Source of the DNA: Chaetomium olivaceum
Taxonomy: Eukaryota; Ascomycota; Sordariomycetes; Sordariales; Chaetomiaceae
Direction of reading: 5' to 3'
Assembly (NCBI GenBank): GCA_039881045.1
Contig: JAYWVB010000004.1
Span: 186,001-250,000, forward strand
DNA: 64,000 nucleotides
Below the pieces are notes generated by a model. It was given only the letters and a program-made list of their open reading frames with translations. It searched no databases and was not told the origin of the DNA. Below, in pieces: positions 31,153 through 41,607 of the stretch (position 1 is its first letter; each line of letters begins with the position of its first letter). The translations under genes and the position numbers were made by a program.

Positions 31153-32466
31153 CTATGGAACCCGGCACCGCCCCTCATTCAAGTTCGCGTTGGTTCTGCT
31201 GGCAATCATTTGCAGCTCCATGTCGAAGGTGTCCGTCACCTTGACGCCGGCGGAATCGAGTGGTCCATACAACATCCATGCCGATAGCGGTCGAATGGTA
31301 CCGTGAGCACTGGCGTTGGCCGCCAAAGCCGTGTCCTGTCCAGCCCGGGCAAGAGCAGCTTCATACCCCGCCGGCGGACCCTGAACCATCCGCTTGCCTA
31401 GTGTTCCAGCAGAGACATACGCCGGGAATTTCTTCATGCCGTTAAAATCCAGCATAAAAGGGCGCCTTTCCATATCCTACCGGGAGCTTGCGGATATCAT
31501 GCCACATGTAATCCACGCCATCCATCGTCAACCCCCCTTGTTTCCTCGGGCTCCAAGACCATTCAACCGTTTGCCTTCAGTATCCCAGAACAAGAAGCCA
31601 GAAATCCAACCCGACAGCTCCAGCGGCGCTGAGCCGCACATACCAGATGACTGTGCAAATACAATGTGAGACCAGAATTCCCTGGTCTCTTCCGAGTCAG
31701 GCTCATCAAAGCTCTTGACAAACCGCTTGAAAATCGGCGCCAAGTTCGCCTGATATGCCGTCGGCTCCTCACCAAACTCAGCCAGCCTCTCCAGTTTGGC
31801 CTCCAGCTTCTCCCAGTCCTCCTTCTCACCCAACAATGTAACGCTCGGCAATCCACAAATAATCCCACCCACGTACTTAAAGTACGCCTTCATGAGGCCC
31901 ATCATCAGGATATTCGCCGTCATCTCATCATCTCTAGTCGTCGTCGAAAAGTCTGGCATGATCCAATCCCGCAACCACTCTGTCTGCACCCGCGCCTGGA
32001 TCTCGTCCTTGAACTGCAGCAACACGCGCGTCCAGGTGACATCCTCAACAAAAATCGTCTGTTGGCCCTCGTGCTTCACGAACAGGTGCCGCACCTTCTC
32101 GGCGTTGGCATCCATGTAGAAGTTGAGCTGCGCCAGCACCGTGAACCACACCTCTTCCGGCCGAAGCTCGAGGTGCAGGTGCTCGCCCCAGGCTTGGATT
32201 GCGCCGTGGATAAACGAGTCGCTCGATGGGAAGATCTCGGTTGCGTTGGCGGTTTCGGAGCCGAGTGTGCCGCTGTAGGAGGAGAGGATGATGTTGACTG
32301 TGGAGTTGGGGAATTCGGATGCGGCCGAGGTGCGTAGGATAGAGTCGTAATCGGTTGCTCCGACTGAGACTGCCGAGAGACGAAGGGGCTTCGGTGTGCC
32401 GCCTGGCAGGATTACCACACTGCCGGTGGTGAGGCCCACCAGGGTGAGGATGGAGAGGAGATTCAT
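31153..32466 (-). CDS. Secreted DUF4419 protein with two one-base breaks
   Basis: The start MNLLSILTLVGLTTGSVV is a signal peptide. DUF4419 blocks follow: RPEEVWFTVLAQLNFYM, then DWIMPDFSTTTRDDEMTA, CGLPSVTLLGEKEDWEKL and SGWISGFLFWDTEGKRL. The frame then meets TGA at 31528. With one base added in the G6 run (31532-31537 on the plus strand) it reads LTMDGVDYMWHDIRKLPVGY. With one base removed from the T4 run (31444-31447) it resumes as FNGMKKFPAYVSAGTLG to the stop at 31153. The two shifts cancel, giving a normal-length protein of about 437 aa. Function of DUF4419 is not known; a secreted role is inferred from the signal peptide. Confidence 0.8.
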
Positions 32467-34324
32467 TGTGAGCGATGATACACCTGGGTCAAATCACGTT
32501 GCTATCTGACTTTGTTGTTGCCGTAGACTAAAAGGAAGAGAAGGAAAGAACCGGAGCAAGGGATGGGTGGAGGTCTTGATAGCCCAGCCCAGAGTCGTGT
32601 TCCTTCCGAACATGCCACATTCCTTCGGCGGTCTTGAAAGCCAAGACACTCGGTGAGCAAGTCTAAGGTAGCAGCACATGCCTTGTAGACATATGTTGAG
32701 CATTGAAGGTTGCCGATGATAGGTGACAGTCCTGCATAGACTGTTTCCCAATATCCGGGTAAGTATGGCAGCCCGTGTTGTAGTTCTATTTTTGGATAAA
32801 TTACAGGAACCAACCTCGGGGCAACTCTTGACAGAGACCTTCGATATTGACTCTAGGCGGTCGCTTCTAGGCAAGTCTTTGCTGACCATGGTTCCAGTTT
32901 TGTAACCTCGATATCTATCGAATCACGGTGGCAAGGAACAATTATCTAACGATGGGGCCTATTTAACATCAACCCGGAATATCACACTCGAACACAGATG
33001 TAATATAGCTGCCTCTAATTTCATTAGATCATGTAAAGATCTTTGGCCACGCCCTCTATTCCTTGCGCCGCAAACGTCTTGCCCCGGCAGACAAACTTGG
33101 GCACAGGTTAAGAACAGGAACTATAAACAGTAGATATACATGTTGGTCCTCGCCAATGTTTTGTTCACACACATGTGGCATGCCTTGCTCCCATACATGT
33201 GACTGCCAAGGAGACTGCTATAAAAGAAAGGGATTTCCTAGCTACGAATTTCCCATGCATTCCAACAACCTAACATCATTACCACCACAACCAACAACAA
33301 CCGTCTACCACCACAACTATATATACATTAATCATTCATCAACAACCGTCTGCCAAGACAACTATATATAAACAATAACCATCCATCAAGAACAACATTT
33401 ACCAGGACCGATTCCTACCAAGGCCAATTACCAAGATTACCAATACCAACCATCAAGACCAACCACCAAGGTATCGATACCCACAGGGAGGCCATCAGAA
33501 TCGCTGCCGCCAACCATGCCGACAGGAGATTGTGGAAAACAGCAATAAGCATTTTCACAGAGCTTTCCGGTCCGGCTTACACTCCTTCAAACCGAAGGAT
33601 TCTCGCGGCAGCCATACAGATAGGATGGCGATGAAGATGGCTGCCAAAAGCCATGCAGCCGACAGGGAGGCCATACGTATACCGGCGCTCCACAGCATGT
33701 TCGCTTTCTCCATCACAGACCACTTCACAGACAAGTCAGACATATCTAAAAGTCTACGTACAGCGTGACGTCAAAATTTGATCCATTGGTTCTAGATAGA
33801 ACGGCTTCCATTACACACACTTGGCAAGGGGTACACGGAGTTTATGATCTATCACAGAAACCTGTACTCTAGGTAGTTTCCTACACCTATCATAAATCGG
33901 AGAAGGGCTTGAGTGTTCAACTTGTGGAATTTGCGATCCTCGTGATTAACGTTAATCCTTTTTACATTATCACTTCTTGTGTAAAGAACCCGCCTCATAT
34001 TCCGCCCCCAACAATGGGCAACGCAACTATCCCTCTGTGGCCTCAAGAGCACGTTCTGCCTGCCTTAAACCTCGTGCCTGGCATAGATAGACTTCTATCA
34101 AAGAAAGTGCTGACACATTTCCAGGGTGTCACAGTCTCAGCGCCCCAAACAACTATAAAGCCTACTCGATACTCCCTGCTTATTCTCCTCAACGCACCGT
34201 CGCTGGAAACATATTCGCAGCGCCATCAACGGAAACGGATACACGGCTTGTTCAATAGTAAGCTTTTTAAGTATCGGAATCCGAGGCTGATTTCCGACCC
34301 AGGCTTTATTTCAGACTGCCAAAC
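32467..34324. other. Intergenic region with AC-rich leader-like repeats
   Basis: No convincing gene in 1.9 kb. From about 33260 to 33480 the plus strand is A/C-rich (CCAACAACAACC, ACCATCAAGACC). Frames at 33532-33768 and 33909-34574 have no recognisable domain. Confidence 0.5.
33293..33385 (+). repeat. Two-copy 45-bp imperfect direct repeat
   Basis: CAACAACCGTCT followed by ACAACTATATATA recurs with a 45-bp period, within a longer CAA/ACC-rich stretch. Confidence 0.7.
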
Positions 34325-34651
34325 ATGTGTCTGTGGATTCGAAACAAACACCCAGTTTGCGGCCACGAAATACATACTCCCGGCCACTTTTACCTACTGC
34401 GATGCCCAAACGGCGAACCGGCGAACGAAAAGCCGAGGGGCTGCGACGAGACGGCCGGCAAATCTCCCCGTTATTTTACGATTGACAAGATCTGCGATGG
34501 CTCTGAAAGCTGCGGAAACAAGGACTGCAACTACAGCAAAAGAGGCCCGGTATGGTTATGTTGCAAGTGTATAACCACAAACGATAGGTTCAAGGAGTGC
34601 TGGGGCTGTCAACATGCCGTCTGTCTTGTTTGTCAAAACAAGCCTCCATAG
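34325..34651 (+). CDS. Small Cys-rich zinc-binding-like protein
   Basis: 108 aa with 13 Cys and 3 His. The N-terminal pattern MC-x10-CGHEIH-x12-C is a recurrent start of short fungal orphan proteins. Further pairs are ESCGNKDC, WLCCKC, ECWGC and CLVCQ, which fit one or two zinc sites. It has no signal peptide, so nuclear or cytoplasmic location is more likely than secretion. The Met is chosen because the MC...CGH pattern normally begins at the initiator. I do not know its role. Confidence 0.65.
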   Translation: MCLWIRNKHPVCGHEIHTPGHFYLLRCPNGEPANEKPRGCDETAGKSPRYFTIDKICDGSESCGNKDCNYSKRGPVWLCCKCITTNDRFKECWGCQHAVCLVCQNKPP

Positions 34652-34940
34652 TGTAATTAGTATTATCCCCGTCCGTCTTCTTGTCGCGCGCCTAACCATC
34701 TCTGTTGTGGGACCATTTTCCTCTCTCTCTTTGCCTTCTTTTTTTCAGCTTCTGCCGCCTGACTTTTGCCCTCTGCCACTTCTGTTCCTTGCGCATCTGC
34801 GGCAATTGGTCCTCCCTAGATGTTGGTGTTAACGATGTGTACAAGGACACCTGGGCTGATCAGGACCGGTTGAGTCAAATTTAAACGCTGGTTCCCCTCC
34901 TCATCGCGAGTCTCAGGCTTTTAAATGACAGTTGTGGGTT

Positions 34941-35414
34941 TTAACATGACGGGAATACGTGCCACCTCTCGAGCTCGCGCAGCAAGACGTGCCGCAAGGT
35001 CTCGTTCAGCGGCACAAGCTCCCGCTCCCCCAGCCGGTTGGGGTAGCTGATGTCGTACATAACTACCGTATGCGTTTGGGCCGACGGTATGTGCGGGAGA
35101 TGGCGCGGTATCAAGATCTTATCGACGATCCGACCCGTTGTGCCGTTTCCCGGTTGCAGAAGCGAGATCTGCGGTGGCGGGATGCTGCCGGGGACATACA
35201 GACCAATGTGGGCAGTTGAGATATGTGTTTTAGCAGCGTCGAGGGCGCTGGTAATGCCGGGAGTGGTGGGATTCGACATGGTGGGATCTGTCGAGCCTGC
35301 TGTGATGGAGTCCGTGGAGGAGAAGTCGCGGCGGGCAGTACAATCAGCCATCGTGGATTTTGGGGCCAAAAGCTGGAATCTGCACGAGCTCTCAGTGCAA
35401 ACCCCGGTGCTCAT
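34941..35414 (-). CDS. Hypothetical protein, 157 aa
   Basis: Open minus-strand frame. The N-terminal half is Ser/Thr-rich (TDSITAGSTDPTMSNPTTPG). The C-terminal half is structured: THISTAHIGLYVPGSIPP, PRHLPHIPSAQTHTVVMY and LNETLRHVLLRELERWHV. The start could be the first ATG or MADCTARRDF 21 residues later. No family is recognised. Frame length and composition favour a real gene, but an unseen intron is possible. Confidence 0.45.
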   Translation of the reverse strand: MSTGVCTESSCRFQLLAPKSTMADCTARRDFSSTDSITAGSTDPTMSNPTTPGITSALDAAKTHISTAHIGLYVPGSIPPPQISLLQPGNGTTGRIVDKILIPRHLPHIPSAQTHTVVMYDISYPNRLGERELVPLNETLRHVLLRELERWHVFPSC

Positions 35415-36366
35415 TTAAGGTTTCTCTAGCGTGGTTCTTTTAATACAACAGTCGAGTTCTACCATAATAGTATTGGGCATAATAATCTCATTACATTTGC
35501 TTACTAGGTATTCATGTGGTAAACGACATGTTGGTTTGATATGTGTACCAATATGGAATGTGGTGTAAGAACTCAAGAACCACGATATGTTCATATGTAC
35601 ATACCACCCTCAGCCTGGCATGCATGGGTAGGGGACTCTAAGCAACCGCCGCTCGTTAGGTAAACTAGACATACATAACTTGCACGCTCCATAATATTTT
35701 AGTAGCAACGGGGGAAGCCAGATGTCGTGTGGATTACCGAGGTAACGCTGCCAAGTTGGCGTGTGAAGGCCCACGACCAAGGCATGCTCCTGACATCCGA
35801 ACCGGGGCCGAGTTCGGAACCCCCAATGTTCACATGTCAGAAGCTAGAGGAAGCAACGCCAGCCATCCTAACAGAAACCACACATGCCAACTTTGTTCTC
35901 AATATTCCACTTATAACCGGTCTAACATGAGGGTCCCTTCAGCATTTGTCTCTTAACGGCCCGTTCAAGCCAAGGCGACCAAGATCGACCAAATCCAATG
36001 CAGGCAAAGGCCAGCCAAGTCATTATCAGCTACCGTCACCCACATGTTGTCAGCGCCGGCTGTTTCCAACTGTGGCTCTGAAGCCAACCCGGGTGATTTT
36101 CGTCTCATTCGTTTCTTAGTCGTCACGTCGGGTGCGGCTCGGTCGTTGCATATGAGTGACTCGCTCCATGATTCCGTAGCCGGATGATTGGCTTTCTGCC
36201 TTGGCCTCGGCCATTGTACAAGAATAATGGGAATGGATGTCGTTTATATTGTATTTTGCGTGTAGCATAAGGCGAAGGCTTTCACCAGAGCACTCGAGCT
36301 CGTTGAGGAACCAGTTAACACACCCGAACTCTTGACCAGCTCAACATCAAGCTAAGCTCAATCACC
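35415..36366. other. Intergenic region upstream of AOX
   Basis: No recognised coding sequence or repeat. Probable promoter of the alternative oxidase gene; the last 60 bases (CTCAACATCAAGCTAAGCTC) read as a 5' leader. Confidence 0.5.
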
Positions 36367-37598
36367 ATGGCCCATCGTCTCCGAGGACAGTACAAGCTGC
36401 CCCGGCGCCAGCAATATGCGCTCATATCTTGTCCTCATTCACCATCTCGTCCGTCTCCAAGGTCACCTATCTCCGCAACACAAGCCCAAACCAGACTCTC
36501 GAGCACAGCCATAACCCCAAGCGCGAAGGCCGCCCTGACCAGAGACGCCGCAGCATCTGGCTCGCCGCCATTGACTTGGCCACACAAAGGCTGGGACGAC
36601 AAAGTTGTGCTAGAGGTGGTCCCCAGCCATCGACAACCACGAACACTGAGTGATTGGATCGCGTGGCGAATGATCAGGGCTTGCCGGCGAGTGCCCCCTC
36701 TCTCCCTCCACCAAGTCTTCTACGGCTGCCTTAGGACACGCTGCTAACCAAGCTCTAGATGGGGGGTGGACTTTCTCACCGGGATGCCGTCCGAGCCGGC
36801 AACGGATACTAAGCACCACGACAAGACCATCTACAGGCCTATGACGGAGTCACAATGGGTGAGCTGACCTGACTTACCCCTGATGTTTTCCATGCTAAAC
36901 ATCCCCAGCTAGTCCGTTTCGTGTTCCTCGAGACGGTGGCCGGTATCCCCGGCGCTGTCGCGGGTGGTCTACGCCACCTGCACTCGATCCGCCGGTTCAA
37001 GCTCGACCAAGGCTGGATCAAGACGCTGCTGGAGGAGTCTTACAACGAGCGCATGCATTTGATGACTTTCCTGGCCATGTACCGGCCGGGAGACTGATGC
37101 GGCTCATGGTGTTTGCGGCGCAAGGCATCTTCTACAACACCATGTTCATCGGATACCTGATCTCGCCGAGCTTCTGTCACAGGCTCGTGGGGTACCTCGA
37201 GGATGAAGCGGTGGCGACGTACACGAAGTGTCTCGCCGAGATGGACAAGGGGTGGCTGCCGCAGTGGACAGACCCGGACTTCAAGATCCCGGATATTGCT
37301 ATCCATTACTGGAAGATGCCCGAGGGGAGGAGGACGATGAGGGACTTGATCTTGTACATCCGGGTAAGTTTCCAGCCAAGGGCATGATATTCCTACTGTC
37401 GACGACGACTTGCTGATGCAGGAATAGGCCGACGAAGCGTCCCATCGGGGTGTTAACCACACTTTGGGAAACCTTGACCAAGCCTCGGATCCCAACCCCT
37501 TCATGGAGAGCGAGTCTGGGGCAAACCACATGCATTTGGCAGCGGCCAAGCCCGCAGGGTTAGAGAGGAAGGAGGTGCTTGAGAAGTATGCACGTTAA
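36367..37598 (+). CDS. aox: Mitochondrial alternative oxidase
   Basis: Exons are 36367-36686, 36759-36858, 36909-37363 and 37428-37598, about 348 aa. The first intron (36687-36758) appears to be GC-AG: GCGAGT donor, CTAAC at 36744-36748, TCTAG acceptor. It joins to IRACRWGVDFLTG. The N-terminus is a basic, Ser/Pro-rich presequence. All four AOX iron-binding segments are present: FLETVAG, ESYNERMHL, LEDEAV and RADEASHRGVNH (across intron 3). The enzyme is a non-proton-pumping ubiquinol oxidase in the inner mitochondrial membrane. A one-base loss in the G3 run at 37088-37090 creates TGA after MYRPGD; one more G gives MYRPGRLMRLMVFAAQG, the expected AOX sequence. The gene is either inactivated or, more likely, miscalled there. 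Confidence 0.88.
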
Positions 37599-39646
37599 GT
37601 AAGGTTTGGATATCCAAGGACACATGACTTATGAAGGAGGGGGTTATTGGGGTGTAGAATGCAGCTTATACACATCCATGGAGATTCGGCGTTTCGTTTT
37701 CGGTGATCGACCTGCTTTGCGCTACGAGATTAGAGTACGCTAGAAACCAAGGAACGTCCCAAGAATCTGTACTCTGGATGCTCCTGGCCAGCAGCGACCA
37801 GGGACAAATCTGGGGATGCGGTCAAAGTGAAGGTGGCCAAGGCCGCAACCGCCGAGTGAGACTTTGCCGCAGACATCAGCGGGCCGCAGACCCAAGCCCC
37901 GGCAAACACGGGAGACCCTGCTCAGAAATGAAAGATGCCGAACCAGCCGCGTATGTTGGGATTGGGGAGCATGACGACCGCACGTGTGCGATGCGCGATC
38001 TGCGGATGCACCGGGCTGCATGTATGTGTATACTTTATTTAGCTGTCGAGCTGCACGGCATGGGAAGAAGGGTGGGGAGTGTTTGCTGGTTAAGCGCCCG
38101 GCCATCCTTCGGTTGCGGAATTTGGGAAGCGGAAGAAGAGCTTCGAGTCGTGCAATTCGCATCGATTGGCTGGAGGTGAAAGTTTTGGCGCCCAGCACGA
38201 AAATGAAGCCGACTTTCGGCAGGCGAATCGTGGTTCAATGTGGAAAAGTGTGGCTTGTTAAAGCAGCGCCAAACCTATTCTGGTTAGTGTTGTGGCGGGT
38301 GAGCCTCGTCTGAAGTCAAAGCTCGGCTTCCGAGCGACTTGGCGGGGTTCTGTGCTTGGTGGGGACAGGAGCCGGATGATGGTTTCATTCACCTGAACCT
38401 GACACTCAACTGCCAAAGACTGAAAAAAACCTTCCATTTTGTTTTTCATTTTCTGTGGACATGTTTTACTAGAAAATCGACCAAATCATCATTAAATATT
38501 ACACACAATGCTTTCTTGTGCAGTTGTCTAATTATTCGTATCACATTGGCATCCGCTCGTTTGAATTATCGTCCCATGGCGCTGCGGCGTGGTGGTCTGC
38601 TCGCTTGCGATCCCCAGACCTCCCCTGGCCGCTCACAACCAATCGTGGGGACAAGGTCCGACCCCTTCTGCCACAGACCCCGGCCAATCGGGCTCGGGCT
38701 GTTCCATCATGGCGATCCGACACTGGACGTTCATCCTTGAAGTGGCGATCACACAAAGGCATCCTCAAGCCCTGGTGAAAACAAGGGTCAACTCGTACGA
38801 GACACGCACACAACACGGGGTTTTGGCTGGCTCCCAAGGCTCCCAAACGTATCGAAATTCCTGGTGGTTCTTCTTGTCGCGACCCCTTCTCAAGAAGGTT
38901 TCTCCCCAGCCTCGGGTGTCCAGTGGCCTCCTCCAGGTGTGGGCCAGCACCAGCCAGTCAATTTGAACAAAGCGAACCAATCTTGGCTTCGTTACCCGCT
39001 CTCATTGGCCAAGGTCCCCATCGGGAAGCTCCTCTCCCCTGTCCTCCGCCAAGAGTACATGCCGTGCATCTTTTCGAGGCCTCGACCAAGTCTCTCTGCC
39101 TGTTGCATCTAAGACACCTCCACTCCCTCCCGTCTGAGACAACGTCATGCTCTGTTTTCGTTTTCCCTCTCTAATCCCTGGTCTCACATCCCTCGAGTCA
39201 GCCCATTCTTCGACGTCTTGATCGCCCTGATCGACCTTGCATATTCCATTCTTCCCAGCCTGCCCGTTTCCTTTCCACCAACCACCACCAGTTTAATCCC
39301 CGGCTTTCGCCCCTTAGCCACCCTCGCGGCCTTCCTTTTCTCTGCTTTGCATTTGCCGCCGACGAGGAGTAAACAAGACGACTCCCACCTTCCCTTCATC
39401 GGGCGGGTCCCGCTTTTCTTCAACCACGCTCTCTTCGATCCCTCAACTACCTACCTGCTTGCCGGGTATGTGTATTGGTGGTACGACTGCATGACAGCAA
39501 GCTATTATCGCTTTTAATACCGTCTTCGACTCGATTCGACCGAAGGGGTCCCGGGAGAACATTTAATTTGGAGGACAACAGTGCGGGAGGAACAAGAGGT
39601 GGAAGTCTCACACATATACACGCACGCACAACACACACGAGCCAAG
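37599..39646. other. Intergenic region with long CT-rich leader
   Basis: No recognised gene. Frames such as 37703-38179 have no domain. From about 39110 to 39640 the plus strand is rich in CT/CCT (CTCCCTCCCG, CCCTCTCTAATCCCTGG), fitting promoter and 5' leader of the gene at 39647. Confidence 0.5.
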
Positions 39647-40672
39647 ATGCTCTGGCAAAGGACGCTTGCCGCCTCTTTCCTGGCGACAGGGGCGCAAGCT
39701 GGGATTGGGAGCCTCGTCGCGGAAGGGTTTTCACGCAACAGCGAAGGGGTAGAAAGGAGGTTAGAAGAGGTGGCAAAGGCAAACCTCAGGGCCAGAGGGT
39801 TCTTGGAGACGAGGCAATCGGATGGACTCAGCAACGACACACCACTCACGACTGATGGGGGCCTCGACATAGATGCGTGGAACACTATGGCAAACACGGC
39901 ATGCCGGGCCGCATTGAGGAGCGTAGGGGAGGCAACCAATCCGTCGGGTACCTGCGTTTGCTACAATTTACCGCTGCTCAACAACTCGACGGGGACATTT
40001 GAAGCCGACCTGAGGTTATTCCAGCTGAGCGAGCCGAGAGGCGATTTCCAAGGGATACCCCAAGACAGCATTGAGGTTGAGCTCAGCTACAACGGCGCCT
40101 CGGTCTCGGAAGTTAGCCAGCAGCCGCTGAAGCGTGTCAAAGCCAGGCAGGACAATACGGAGGACCTCCCGCTGCTGCAGTCGTACCTGTTCATCGGACA
40201 GGTCGATGAAGACCGGATGTCAGGCGGAGTTGACGTGTAAGCCCATGCCTTCCCAGTGCCCATGAACCACCCTACTAACATTGGATTCCAGAGACAAACT
40301 TCAAGCTCTCGTCATGCCCATCGTCACGCTGAAGGCTACTAACGGCAACGGCCAGTCGGTCAGCACCGTCATCTCGTCCAACGAGGCCGCATTCGTAGGG
40401 GGCGAGTTCTCGAAGGACGATATCATGAGCAACTACCGCATGGCCGAGCTCGCAGTCGAGGCCGAACTGGCCGCCCTCAAAAATGGCACAGTCGCCTTCG
40501 TTCTCCCGGCATCCAGCTCATGATCTTCCCCATCGGTCTTATCATCACTAGTGTTTGGCTAGTTTTGGGGCTCACTGCCTACGGGATGGGGACATACGCT
40601 CGGTACAACTTCAGGGAGTCACACAGGAGGAGGATGGCCGTGGCCAGCAAGAGCGGGATGGCGAGGATTTAA
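39647..40672 (+). CDS. Secretory-pathway protein with C-terminal transmembrane anchor
   Basis: The start MLWQRTLAASFLATGAQAG is a signal peptide; an upstream Met in the longer frame is less credible. Exon 1 is 39647-40236, the intron 40237-40291 (GTAAGC donor, TCCAG acceptor) and exon 2 40292-40672, joining GGVDVDKLQALVMPIV. Two Cys (NTACRAAL, TCVCYN) and N-glycosylation sites (NNST, KNGT) lie in the lumenal part. The frame stops at 40521 after VAFVLPASSS. One more G in the GG run (40508-40509) gives VLPGIQLMIFPIGLIITSVW, a clear transmembrane helix, and the tail YNFRESHRRRMAVASKSG to a stop at 40670. Expected length is about 323 aa. Function unknown. Confidence 0.7.
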
Positions 40673-41607
40673 ATGCGTCCCAGGGCTAGGTGTGTGCAGC
40701 GGTTTGGATTGTCTTTTCTTGTTCATCATGATCGTCGCTATACCAGATGCGATGCTCTTTGGGAGCACCGTTATGCATCGTCTTTTTCTCCACGAGCACC
40801 GTTTTACGGGGCTCGGCTTCTTCGCATCGCGAGAGGTCTACGCCAGCGGCGCCTCTACGCCCGACATAGTACTGGCAACCGTATATAACAGCACGCGGAA
40901 TGGCGTTGGTCCACCGCTAATACAAAAGAATTCGATATTATAGAACCTGCCCTTACTTTCTCCACTACCTTCGTCGCCTATTTTGCTCGTCCGTATATGC
41001 TAATTATGGCGTCTATTAGTGACTGGCAAATCTTTTACGTCCTGTGCCTTCATCTGAAACATGTCGAAGCCCGTTAAACCTTGAACGTCCGAGTCAGGTT
41101 TTACCACAAGGCGATCAAGCATAGAATTAACCACTGTTCCCGAGCTTTGACCCAAAGAAAACCCTTGAGTATCACCGCCAACCTTCTCTTAATGCTGAGA
41201 CCAGCCAGTGATTTGGCCATGGCCTAGTTTCCAGAGCGAATACTGGTGGGCTATTGGGACTGCTATGCAAACCACTCCCTTATCTTTGAACTGGCGGTGG
41301 CGACTGGCCTCAGTCCTCCACACCATGTTCCTCACCACAGGGTATCCCCGGCGCGAAAGTCGCCTTCGGAGGCGAGGACCATCCCCGATTACGTTTGGCT
41401 AGCTTGGAACACCAACGACGGGGAAGCTTGTTGACTCCCGCCGTTAGCTGACGTGCCGTTTCGTTTCAACGAGCGCCGGAACTTATTATCCCCCTGCAGC
41501 TTTCCTTCTTCCATAATTACCTACCTTACCTAGGTTCTACAAATCGTTGCGGTTCTCCAGCTTTGCTTCTTCTGGGCAGCTACGGTCCAGTCCGTCCGCC
41601 AGGAAAG
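40673..41607. other. Intergenic region
   Basis: Only short frames without domains. Nothing recognisable apart from flanking leader and trailer sequence. Confidence 0.5.

Noticed and set aside
37080..37100. Programmed -1 or +1 frameshifting in AOX and other genes
   Set aside because: No slippery heptamer or shared signal is seen, the sites differ in sequence and direction, and they occur in unrelated genes. Base errors are simpler.
37703..38179. 158-aa plus-strand frame downstream of AOX
   Set aside because: No recognisable motif, overlapped by equally long antisense frames, and a weak start context.
39218..39517. 99-aa hydrophobic frame upstream of the 39647 gene
   Set aside because: It is a CT-rich leader; pyrimidine tracts give Leu/Pro/Ser/Phe-rich translation by composition alone.
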